DNA from: an uncultured Clostridia bacterium
Lineage (GTDB): Bacteria > Bacillota > Clostridia > Christensenellales > UBA1242
Length of the DNA stretch: 6,683 bases
Direction of reading: 5' to 3'
Assembly (NCBI GenBank): GCA_946635125.1
Contig: CAMPBB010000030.1
Location: 1 to 6,683 of the forward strand
The stretch's first letter is position 1. Each line of letters starts with the position of its first letter. A program made the translations under genes and the position numbers. Below, piece by piece: positions 1 to 5,674 of the stretch. The notes under the pieces were generated by a model that did no database searches, was not told the origin of the DNA, and was given only the letters and a program-made list of their open reading frames with translations.

Positions 1-224
1 TGGTGCAAAACATTAAAGCCTTGTCTCCTTTTCATTCTTGCAACAATGTCTGTTGCTGTGTAACCCTCCATATGCCCAGTGTGAAGACCTTCTCCAGATG
101 GGTATGGGAACATGTCCAAAACATAATATTTTGGCTTTGAAAAATCTTTTGTGTCTGTTTTAAAAGTTTTGTTTTCTATCCAATAACTTTTCCATTTTTT
201 ATCTAAATTTTTAAAATCATACAT
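1..224 (-). CDS. leuS: Leucyl-tRNA synthetase, N-terminal fragment (cut by window edge)
   Basis: This encodes the N-terminus of the cytoplasmic class I enzyme that charges tRNA-Leu with leucine using ATP. Only 74 codons are visible, and the frame stays open through base 1. The start ATG (224-222) is preceded by GAAGGA with a 7-nt spacer. The fragment opens with the [14 protein letters not shown] block at residues 8-21. It then has the family hallmark [15 protein letters not shown] at residues 37-51, where HTGH is the class I HIGH motif that binds [24 protein letters not shown] follows at 54-74. This order is characteristic of bacterial LeuRS and separates it from IleRS and ValRS. The codon after VLH begins CA, so it is His or Gln where most bacterial LeuRS that I recall have Pro. 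The gene has its own promoter just upstream and lies downstream of the ABC exporter terminator, so it is probably a separate transcription unit. Confidence 0.96.
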   Translation of the reverse strand, partial: MYDFKNLDKKWKSYWIENKTFKTDTKDFSKPKYYVLDMFPYPSGEGLHTGHMEGYTATDIVARMKRRQGFNVLH

Positions 225-255
225 TTTTTTGTCCTTCTTTATAAAAATCAATAAA

Positions 256-285
256 AGTATAACACAAACAGCCCACATTTATCAA
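256..285 (-). promoter_or_regulatory. Sigma-A promoter for leuS
   Basis: On the minus strand a -35 box TTGATA (280-285) is separated by 18 bp from a -10 box TATACT (256-261). An A/T-rich UP-like stretch lies just upstream at 286-300. Transcription would begin near 249, giving a leader of about 25 nt before the leuS ATG. That leaves no room for a T-box or other riboswitch. Assignment is by consensus match only. Confidence 0.72.
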
Positions 286-300
286 GTGAAAATTTTGTTT

Positions 301-327
301 TTAAGGCTTGAACAGCTTCTCCCTTAA
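301..327. repeat. Imperfectly spaced inverted repeat upstream of the leuS promoter
   Basis: TTAAGG (301-306) is matched by CCTTAA (322-327) around a 15-nt loop. It lies 16-42 bp upstream of the leuS -35 box and directly after the exporter terminator. It lacks a U-tract and is a poor terminator. It could be an operator, part of the exporter 3' end, or chance. Confidence 0.25.
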
Positions 328-353
328 CAACAAAACACCACAAAATTGTGGTG
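326..353 (-). terminator. Rho-independent terminator of the ABC exporter gene
   Basis: A perfect 8-bp stem, CACCACAA paired with TTGTGGTG (336-353) around a 2-nt AA/TT centre (physically a tetraloop if the inner A-T pairs open), is followed on the minus strand by the U-rich run TTTTGTTGTT (335-326). It begins 8 bases after the exporter stop codon. This separates the exporter transcript from leuS. Confidence 0.8.
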
Positions 354-361
354 CTTGTGTT

Positions 362-2242
362 TTATTCAACAGATTTCTTCTCAATTTTGTATAGGTTTTT
401 GTATGCTTTACAGTTTTTCATCATATAGTCATGAGTTCCACCATCAACAATTTTGCCATTTTCAACCAAATATATTTTGTTGCAATTAACAACGGTTGAA
501 AGCCTGTGGGCAACAATAATAACTGTGTGGTCTTTTGTTAATCCATCAATAACCTGTTGAATTTTTTGTTGGTTTTCATTGTCTAACGCACTTGTTGCTT
601 CATCTAATAAAATGATTTTGCTGTTCTTTAAAAGTGCTCTGGCAATCGCTAATCTTTGTTTTTGACCACCAGAAAGAATAACTCCGTTTTCTCCAACAAT
701 GCTGTCATAACCTTTTTCTTTGCTCATAATAAAATCGTGAATTTGTGCTTTTTTGCAAACTTCAATCATTTCTTCGTCTGTTAAGTCATTTTTAACAAAC
801 TTTAAGTTTTCTTTAATGCTATCATTAAATATGTAAGGTGTTTGTGGAACAACTGTCACCAAATCTCTAAGTCCACTTTCACTAAGTTTTTTTATATCAA
901 CGCCGTCTATTGTCACTTTTCCAGAATTAACCTCATAAAGTTTTGGAATTAAACTTAAAAGTGTTGATTTTCCTTGTCCACTTTTTCCAACAAAGGCAAT
1001 TGCTTCGTTTGGCTCAATTTTTAGGTTCAATCCTTCAAAAACTGGTGTCACTCCATCATAAGAAAAGAACACATTTTTAAATTCAATTTCACCCTTTGGA
1101 TTTTTGATTTGTTTGTTTCCAAATTTTTCTTTTGGATAAGCTCCATCGTCCGAAATTTCACAAATTCTTTCAGCAGCAACGCTTGCTTCTTTAACAGATT
1201 CCACCAATTGTTGAAAGCCTTGAATAAACCAAGAAATTCGACTAAAATACATAATTCCAAGCAACAATCCACCAAGTGAAATTGAGCCAATTTGCAAAAG
1301 ATAAATTCCAAACAAAATGCTTCCAACTTGAATCACAACCTCAAAAGCTCTCAATGTGCTCCGTATTAAAGATGATTTTTTAACTCTATCAACAACTATG
1401 TTTTTCCTAAACAAAATTTGTTTGTGAAAAATTGCCAAAATGTTGTTTTTTATGTTCAAACTCTTTATGTCACGAATTCCGCGAATTATTTCTGTTGTCA
1501 TTCCAACTTGCTTGTCTCTAACAACTTTTTGTTTTTTGTTCATTCTGTAAACATAGTTTTGATAAAATCTATATAAAAAGAACAATATAACAACTCCAAC
1601 AAAAATAAGCAAACCAAGATAAACATTTATGAAAAATAAATAAATCATAAATCCAATTCCAACAAGAATTTCAGCCACCCAATCAATAACAACACCAACA
1701 ACATTGGCAACCTCATCTGCGTCATTATTCACTCGAGAAATTATTGTTCCAGAATTTGTGTCATCAAATTTTTTCGTTTTAGTTTTTGCAACACCATCAA
1801 TAAGGTCTATTTTTAATTTCATAACAACCTTTTGAAAACATACCCTTGAAACAACATTCCAAAAATAGCAAATATATTCTGAAACAATGCAGGCACTTAA
1901 AAAAATGAGGGCAAACCTTATGGCGGTATTATATTGAGCTACTGTTATATAATCTATTGTGTGTTGCATAAGAATTGGGGTTACAATTCCAATGCCCATA
2001 TACACAAGAGCACAAAAAACAATTAAAAACAAATAACCTTTGTAATCTTTAAAATATCTTAAACATTTTCTTAAAGCTGGATAACCTTTCTTTGCTTCTT
2101 CGTTTGTTATTTTGTTTGCACCCTTTAAGTCTTCTGGTTTTAATCCATAGCGTTCAAAATCTTTTTTCTGCTGTTTTTCTAAACGCTTTTGCCTTCTTTG
2201 TTCCTTTTTACTTAAACTTTTGTTTTGCTCTATTTCTTCCAA
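362..2242 (-). CDS. ABC exporter half-transporter (membrane domain fused to ATPase)
   Basis: A 626-aa half-transporter of the type I exporter fold (MsbA/BmrA/LmrA-like, ABCB class), acting as a dimer in the cytoplasmic membrane. It should couple ATP hydrolysis to export of a drug, lipid or peptide; the substrate cannot be read from sequence. Residues 1-50 are a highly charged Lys/Glu-rich cytosolic extension. Six hydrophobic segments fall at about 70-92, 107-128, 180-204, 206-227, 301-318 and 320-340. The ATPase follows: A-loop Tyr395, Walker A GKSGQGKS (419-426), Q-loop Gln467, signature LSGGQ (523-527), Walker B IILLDE with catalytic Glu548, D-loop SALD (551-554) and switch His579. All catalytic elements are intact, so a homodimer could be active. 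No partner half-transporter is adjacent, and no peptidase C39 domain is present. The start is TTG, placed by AGGAGG five bases upstream; the first internal Met is residue 92. Promoter, leader and terminator are its own, so it is monocistronic. Confidence 0.93.
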   Translation of the reverse strand: MEEIEQNKSLSKKEQRRQKRLEKQQKKDFERYGLKPEDLKGANKITNEEAKKGYPALRKCLRYFKDYKGYLFLIVFCALVYMGIGIVTPILMQHTIDYITVAQYNTAIRFALIFLSACIVSEYICYFWNVVSRVCFQKVVMKLKIDLIDGVAKTKTKKFDDTNSGTIISRVNNDADEVANVVGVVIDWVAEILVGIGFMIYLFFINVYLGLLIFVGVVILFFLYRFYQNYVYRMNKKQKVVRDKQVGMTTEIIRGIRDIKSLNIKNNILAIFHKQILFRKNIVVDRVKKSSLIRSTLRAFEVVIQVGSILFGIYLLQIGSISLGGLLLGIMYFSRISWFIQGFQQLVESVKEASVAAERICEISDDGAYPKEKFGNKQIKNPKGEIEFKNVFFSYDGVTPVFEGLNLKIEPNEAIAFVGKSGQGKSTLLSLIPKLYEVNSGKVTIDGVDIKKLSESGLRDLVTVVPQTPYIFNDSIKENLKFVKNDLTDEEMIEVCKKAQIHDFIMSKEKGYDSIVGENGVILSGGQKQRLAIARALLKNSKIILLDEATSALDNENQQKIQQVIDGLTKDHTVIIVAHRLSTVVNCNKIYLVENGKIVDGGTHDYMMKNCKAYKNLYKIEKKSVE

Positions 2243-2247
2243 AATAT

Positions 2248-2253
2248 CCTCCT
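2248..2253 (-). promoter_or_regulatory. Strong Shine-Dalgarno site setting a TTG start
   Basis: AGGAGG ends 5 nt before the TTG codon at 2242-2240. No ATG or GTG in this frame lies near enough to be served by it. A nearby ATG (2267-2265) is in another frame and upstream of this site. It therefore supports TTG as the real exporter start. Confidence 0.85.
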
Positions 2254-2298
2254 AAAAACTTTTTCATGTTTTAAAACTCAGTTAAATCACTCAAAAAC

Positions 2299-2331
2299 AA
2301 AAAATTTTATAGCCCAAAAAACTATAAAATT
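2299..2331 (-). promoter_or_regulatory. U-tailed hairpin in the exporter leader, possible attenuator
   Basis: On the minus strand AATTTTATAG (2331-2322) pairs perfectly with CTATAAAATT (2312-2303) around a 9-nt loop (TTTTTTGGG). The run TTTT-G-TTTTT follows. The layout is that of an intrinsic terminator, and it sits inside the untranslated leader between the exporter promoter and its start codon. The stem has only one G-C pair, so it would be a weak terminator. It could also just be AT-rich chance structure. Confidence 0.4.
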
Positions 2332-2346
2332 AACAAATTTCCTCCT
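2322..2346 (-). promoter_or_regulatory. Second Shine-Dalgarno site with a four-codon mini-ORF
   Basis: A second AGGAGG (2346-2341), as strong as the one used by the exporter, lies about 14 nt from the predicted transcript start. Four bases after it comes TTG-TTA-ATT-TTA-TAG, a possible Met-Leu-Ile-Leu leader peptide whose stop codon ends exactly at the end of the 5' arm of the leader hairpin. A ribosome here would block that hairpin. The site is clear; translation of so short an ORF from TTG is speculative. Confidence 0.35.
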
Positions 2347-2366
2347 CTTTTTTGAAATTTTAAAAA

Positions 2367-2395
2367 ATTATAGCATATAAAAATTAAAAAAACAA
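2367..2395 (-). promoter_or_regulatory. Extended -10 promoter for the ABC exporter
   Basis: On the minus strand TATAAT (2372-2367) is preceded by TGC, giving an extended -10 element. A weaker -35, TTGTTT (2395-2390), lies at a 17-bp spacing. The start of transcription should be near 2360, leaving about 118 nt of leader before the exporter start. It lies just after the terminator of the zinc-ribbon gene, so the exporter has its own transcript. Confidence 0.75.
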
Positions 2396-2400
2396 TATGA

Positions 2401-2436
2401 AAACAAAAAAAATAGTGCCAAAAAGCACTATTTTTT
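2401..2436 (-). terminator. Rho-independent terminator of the zinc-ribbon gene
   Basis: AATAGTGC (2411-2418) pairs with GCACTATT (2425-2432) around a 6-nt loop. A/T pairs extend the stem to 12 bp (2407-2436). On the minus strand the T-run 2410-2405 and then G-TTT follow. The stem overlaps the stop codon at 2437-2435. It is symmetrical enough to work in both directions, but only the minus-strand gene needs it. Confidence 0.85.
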
Positions 2437-2836
2437 AATAAAAGAATTCAGCTGGAAGTGTTATGTTTGTGAACATTGAAAGAACAACAAACACAAGGGT
2501 TGCAATAATTCCCAAAACAACACAAATAAGAGCTCCTGCACCTGCAGAGTTTGCACTCTTTGGTGATGTTTTTATCCAGCAAAGATATAAAATAAATCCA
2601 ACTAGTGGGAAAAAAAATCCCAAAAGTCCCCACAAAGCACTTCCGCTATCTTTTTGGTATACCTTTGTGTTGTAGTTTTCACCATCAATTTTGATGTTTT
2701 CGTTTTGAGTTTGCTTTGTTGCTAAATCTTCTTCAGCTTTTTGCTTGTTAACTTTGCCACAACTAGGGCAATAAGCAATGTGCTTTTCGTTTAAAATTTT
2801 GTCATCAAGTTTTTCACCACAATATTTACAAAACAT
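2435..2836 (-). CDS. Zinc-ribbon membrane protein of unknown function
   Basis: A 133-aa protein with an N-terminal zinc ribbon, Cys3-x2-Cys6 and Cys23-x2-Cys26, expected to bind one Zn ion in the cytosol. A polar linker (30-63) follows, then two membrane segments at about 66-87 and 98-122. The segment GFFFPLVGFILYLCW followed by KTSPKSANSAGAGALI matches, from memory, a common Firmicutes architecture in which a zinc ribbon precedes a short two-helix membrane domain; no function is established that I know of. The frame is open upstream to 2890, which would add 18 residues. I reject that start because the extension overlaps the promoter (2856-2884). The ATG at 2836-2834 has GAGGTG six bases upstream. 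An A8/T8 run at 2610-2617 lies in the first membrane segment. The gene is monocistronic, flanked by its own promoter and terminator, and divergent from the LRR operon. Confidence 0.85.
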   Translation of the reverse strand: MFCKYCGEKLDDKILNEKHIAYCPSCGKVNKQKAEEDLATKQTQNENIKIDGENYNTKVYQKDSGSALWGLLGFFFPLVGFILYLCWIKTSPKSANSAGAGALICVVLGIIATLVFVVLSMFTNITLPAEFFY

Positions 2837-2842
2837 ATTTTT

Positions 2843-2848
2843 CACCTC
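2843..2848 (-). promoter_or_regulatory. Ribosome binding site fixing the zinc-ribbon gene start
   Basis: GAGGTG lies six bases before ATG 2836-2834. It falls almost at the predicted transcript 5' end (about 2849), so the mRNA leader is only about 13 nt. Any upstream start codon would not be transcribed. Confidence 0.75.
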
Positions 2849-2855
2849 TACTTGT

Positions 2856-2884
2856 ATTATAGCAAAAAACAGCTTTTTTGTCAA
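2856..2884 (-). promoter_or_regulatory. Perfect consensus sigma-A promoter for the zinc-ribbon gene
   Basis: TTGACA (2884-2879), a 17-bp spacer and TATAAT (2861-2856) match the consensus at all 12 positions with ideal spacing. This predicts strong housekeeping transcription unless a regulator acts. It is back to back with the LRR operon promoter, with 20 bp between the two -35 boxes. Confidence 0.9.
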
Positions 2885-2904
2885 CCCCACAACTTTAAAA
2901 TTGC

Positions 2905-2933
2905 TTTACTTATGTTTTTGAATATTGTAAAAT
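2905..2933 (+). promoter_or_regulatory. Sigma-A promoter for the LRR operon
   Basis: TTTACT (2905-2910), a 17-bp spacer and TAAAAT (2928-2933) match the consensus at 4/6 and 5/6. The transcript should begin near 2940, so the leader before the first gene is only about 11-14 nt. It is divergent from the zinc-ribbon promoter and weaker by consensus. Confidence 0.68.
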
Positions 2934-2942
2934 ATGGTTAAA

Positions 2943-2947
2943 AGGAG
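2943..2947 (+). promoter_or_regulatory. Ribosome binding site of the first LRR-operon gene
   Basis: AGGAG is followed by two consecutive ATG codons at 2951 and 2954. Spacing is 3 nt to the first and 6 nt to the second. The second, giving MLEITKK, is therefore the better-spaced start, and the protein may be 97 rather than 98 residues. Confidence 0.7.
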
Positions 2948-2950
2948 AAA

Positions 2951-3247
2951 ATGATGCTTGAAATAACGAAAAAAAGCAAATTTGGGGCATACTTTCTTAA
3001 AGACACAAAAACAAAAAAAGAATATGAACTAATTTTTCAATTTTTTGGAATTGAACCACAAATTGGCGATAAACTTCTTATTTTTGAAGAACTCCTAAAC
3101 AAAAAATATGAAGGGTTTTGCCAGCCATATGCTTTTGAAGCGTGCAAAAACACATTAGAAGATTTTTTTAAAAGTGAGAACGAAGAAGATTTTGCAGTTC
3201 TTTCTCACAACGGCAAAAAAACGCTTCTTAAAAGGATTTATGGATAA
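2951..3247 (+). CDS. Small conserved-looking protein of unknown function, first gene of the LRR operon
   Basis: A 98-aa soluble protein (97 aa if the second ATG is used) with no signal peptide or membrane segment. It has an N-terminal beta-rich stretch (FGAYFLKDTKTKKEYELIF, about 11-29), then the core EPQIGDKLLIFEELLNKKYEGF (35-56), an acidic stretch (68-80) and the C-terminal ending LLKRIYG. The pattern of alternating hydrophobics with an IGDKL turn suggests a small beta-barrel, possibly OB- or SH3-like; this is inference. From memory, similar short proteins ending in KRLYG with a 'IGD...LLN..YEGY' core occur in AT-rich gut Firmicutes without assigned function. Its TAA overlaps the ATG of the LRR gene by one base (TAATG), so the two are translationally coupled and probably work together. 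The gene cannot be assigned a function from sequence. Confidence 0.82.
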   Translation: MMLEITKKSKFGAYFLKDTKTKKEYELIFQFFGIEPQIGDKLLIFEELLNKKYEGFCQPYAFEACKNTLEDFFKSENEEDFAVLSHNGKKTLLKRIYG

Positions 3248-5643
3248 TGAGTTTAAAAGATAATGAAGATTTAAAATATATTAAAAAACATTATGGTAAA
3301 GACTTTGCAAAAATGTGTAGAACACTGTTTCCAACACTTTTAGAACAACCTGGTCTTTTAAAACAACTGATAGCCGACCATTTAGCCCCAACAAGATCTT
3401 TTATGCAAGACATGAAACTTGATGACAATGAGGGCATAGACTATGAAGAGATCTTTAAAAATTTTATTTACTCTTTTGTGGATGTGGAACAAAACAAACC
3501 AACAGTTATAGCAAACAAATCTGCCAAAGAGCTTTTTGATGAAGCTGGTTATATTTTGTATCCAGAATGCCAAACAGAGGAAGAAATCCAAAGTTTTAAA
3601 AAATATTATGAACCTAGCGAAAGCCTTTGCACTTTTCGTGGTGGAAGATTGGATTATTGCCGAGTGTGGTTTGCTGTTAAAAAAAATGTTAGTGAAATTA
3701 AAAGAGAAAATTTTGATACCCCCAAAAGGCAAGATGAATATGGCACAAGCGTGATTTCAATTCAATACACCAAAAAAGCACCTTCCACACTTTCTATCAA
3801 AAATAGATATAATCACAGTGTGAACAACTCTGATGCAACTTTTGGAAATAATTTGGATAACATTATTCCTGGGCTTAAAAACGCGATGGAAAGGGATTAT
3901 AACATACAAGCAAACACAGCAAATTTTGAGGGGCTAGATCTTTATCCATATCTACAGATTGGTGGAAAACTTTATAGAATGAACTTTGAAAGAGATAACA
4001 TCGTTTATGGTTCTAATAACATTATTTTGGATAATTTTGAATTAAAAACATTTGACAGAGCTAGATATATTGTTGTGGAAAAATATATTATAGATAAAAA
4101 AGAAAAAACCATAGTTTGCTACAATAACACAAAAGACAAAAAACTAGACCACGACGCCTTTACTGAATCCATTGGTAAAATTAAATCCATTCAAGAAAAG
4201 CTAACCAAAAATGGCAGAGAAATTGTTATTACTCCAGAAAGTGGAGAAAACATCATTATTGGTGTCAACGACAACAGCCAAATAATTTCTTACAAAAACC
4301 ACAACATAACCAAAGTTGGCGACAATTTTTTAACAGACCAAAGAAACCTGCAATTTCTAGACACCCCAAACCTAAAAGTTGTTGGAAGCAACTTTTTGGC
4401 AAGCGCAATAGAATGCAGTGCACAAGACGAATTTCCATTAACCATAACGGCGCAAATTGAACAAACTGGAGATGAATTTTTTAGATTTTGGTATGATAAT
4501 GTTAACATAGATTTATCTCACATTAAAAAATTGGGAAATAGGTGTTTTCAGAGTTACAAAGGTGAATCTTTGTTTTTTCCAGAGCTAGAAGAATCTGGAC
4601 ATGACTGTTTTAGGGCGCCATTTGTTAAAACAGCGGAATTCCCAAACTTAAAAATAGCTGGAATAAATTTTTTGTATGATGCAGACAAATTAATCACATT
4701 AAAAGCCAACAACTTAGTAAAGTGTGATAATGGCTTCCTTGTGAATGCCTATGAACTACAGCAAATTGAAATTGAAAAAATAACAGAAATTAAAGGAAAG
4801 GCTCTTTTTTACGCCCCCAAGCTAACAGAATTTTTTGCTCCAAATTTGAAAATAACAAATGGAACAATTTTGCACAACGCACCAATGCTTAAAATTTTTT
4901 ATGCACCACAACTTAAAGTTCTTACTGCCGGCTCACTAGGGTTTACCCCAGAGTTAAAAAAATGTGTTGTCACCAGTGTTAAAGAAGTTGAAAATGGCTG
5001 TTTGTGTTGTGAAAACAAATATTTAAAAGAACTAATTCTACCTAACACAAAAATAATACGCGAAAACTGTTTCGCCAATATGCTGGCACTAGAACAAATT
5101 GACGCACCAGAGCTTTTATTATTAGAACAATGTTGTTTCCAAAAAATCCCTGTCCTTAAAACACTTATTCTACCAAAAACAAAAAATATACATCAAGATT
5201 GTTTTGCAGATTGTGAGTTGTTGGATGAAATTATTTTGCCACAAACCAAGCACATTGGTGCGCATTGTTTTGCAAACTGTTCACACCTTGCAAAAATTGA
5301 AGCAGATAACCTATCAACAATAGATGAAGGCAGTTTTCATCACCCTATTATCACAGAATTAAACCTATCTAGCTTGGAACATCTGCAAAGTGGATGTTTT
5401 AGTGATGTTCCATATCTACAAACAGCAAACCTGCCGTGGTTAATCACAATGCAAGAGCAATGTTTTAAAAACGCAACAGCATTAACAACTTTCAATGCTC
5501 CAGACCTGCAGAGTAAGCCCGAAGACTTTTTATGCGACGCAATAAACTTAAAAGAAATAAATTGCCCAATAAAACCTGCTCACATGAAAAGTAACTTGCA
5601 AACAAAAACAGTGAAAAACAAAAATGATGATATAACGCTATAA
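3247..5643 (+). CDS. Large cytosolic protein: novel N-terminal domain plus Cys-rich leucine-rich-repeat solenoid
   Basis: A 798-aa protein with no signal peptide or membrane helix, so probably cytosolic. Residues 1-340 form a non-repetitive domain that I cannot assign. Its striking blocks are MCRTLFPTLLEQPGLL (23-38), CTFRGGRLDYCRVWFAVKK (128-146), DEYGTSVISIQ (163-173), IKNRYNHSVNN (184-194) and NNLDNIIPGL (201-210). From memory, this set recurs in uncharacterised proteins of uncultured gut Firmicutes, also joined to LRRs. Residues about 347-775 are about 19 repeats of roughly 22 residues, of the form I-x3-C-F-x5-L-x2-I-x2-P, close to BspA-type repeats (LRR_5-like) but with Cys replacing Ala of the usual A-F pair in many units. 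The tail (776-798) is Lys-rich. BspA-like proteins are usually secreted; this one shows no export signal. It starts one base inside the stop of the small gene and has only a weak, distant AAGGA, so translation likely relies on coupling. LRR regions generally bind proteins; the ligand is unknown. Confidence 0.85.
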   Translation: MSLKDNEDLKYIKKHYGKDFAKMCRTLFPTLLEQPGLLKQLIADHLAPTRSFMQDMKLDDNEGIDYEEIFKNFIYSFVDVEQNKPTVIANKSAKELFDEAGYILYPECQTEEEIQSFKKYYEPSESLCTFRGGRLDYCRVWFAVKKNVSEIKRENFDTPKRQDEYGTSVISIQYTKKAPSTLSIKNRYNHSVNNSDATFGNNLDNIIPGLKNAMERDYNIQANTANFEGLDLYPYLQIGGKLYRMNFERDNIVYGSNNIILDNFELKTFDRARYIVVEKYIIDKKEKTIVCYNNTKDKKLDHDAFTESIGKIKSIQEKLTKNGREIVITPESGENIIIGVNDNSQIISYKNHNITKVGDNFLTDQRNLQFLDTPNLKVVGSNFLASAIECSAQDEFPLTITAQIEQTGDEFFRFWYDNVNIDLSHIKKLGNRCFQSYKGESLFFPELEESGHDCFRAPFVKTAEFPNLKIAGINFLYDADKLITLKANNLVKCDNGFLVNAYELQQIEIEKITEIKGKALFYAPKLTEFFAPNLKITNGTILHNAPMLKIFYAPQLKVLTAGSLGFTPELKKCVVTSVKEVENGCLCCENKYLKELILPNTKIIRENCFANMLALEQIDAPELLLLEQCCFQKIPVLKTLILPKTKNIHQDCFADCELLDEIILPQTKHIGAHCFANCSHLAKIEADNLSTIDEGSFHHPIITELNLSSLEHLQSGCFSDVPYLQTANLPWLITMQEQCFKNATALTTFNAPDLQSKPEDFLCDAINLKEINCPIKPAHMKSNLQTKTVKNKNDDITL
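4285..5571 (+). repeat. Leucine-rich-repeat array, about 19 units of about 66 bp
   Basis: The invariant aromatic/aliphatic position of each unit falls near residues 361, 383, 411, 434, 455, 475, 497, 520, 541, 564, 586, 609, 631, 653, 675, 697, 718, 740 and 762, a step of 21-23 apart from one longer early gap (383-411). Units in the C-terminal half are the most regular and carry Cys before Phe at 608, 630, 652, 674, 717 and 739, also at 433 and 454. The DNA copies have diverged, so this is an old array rather than a fresh tandem expansion. Unit borders are by eye. Confidence 0.8.
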
Positions 5644-5674
5644 AAAAACAGCCCAAAATTGTGGGCTGTTTTTT
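5643..5674. terminator. Bidirectional terminator between the LRR operon and pyruvate kinase
   Basis: A perfect stem pairs 5643-5655 with 5662-5674 (core ACAGCCCA with TGGGCTGT) around a 6-nt loop. It has an A-run on one side and a T-run on the other, so it acts on both strands. Both stop codons touch the stem: TAA 5641-5643 on the plus strand and TAA 5675-5673 on the minus strand. One hairpin therefore closes both convergent transcripts. Confidence 0.9.

Noticed and set aside
2208..2267. A 19-codon ORF on the minus strand (MKKFLGGYF...) starting at ATG 2267 and overlapping the exporter start.
   Set aside because: It has no Shine-Dalgarno site before its ATG, it overlaps the exporter's own ribosome binding site, and it resembles nothing I know.
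2092..2274. A 60-aa open frame on the plus strand, antisense to the exporter start.
   Set aside because: It has no ribosome binding site or promoter and reads as a shadow of the exporter gene.
2448..2633. A 61-aa alternative-frame ORF in the zinc-ribbon gene next to the A8 tract (2610-2617), considered as a phase-variation frame.
   Set aside because: Runs of eight A also occur elsewhere (for example 3679-3686) and are expected in such AT-rich DNA. The main frame is intact and ends at a good terminator.
3382..3732. A 116-aa open frame antisense to the LRR gene.
   Set aside because: It has no upstream signals. Its hydrophobic composition follows from the AT-rich codons of the opposite strand.
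4285..5571. The repetitive region considered as a tandem DNA repeat or CRISPR-like array.
   Set aside because: The periodicity is at the protein level (~22 residues). The DNA copies are diverged and lie within one open frame.
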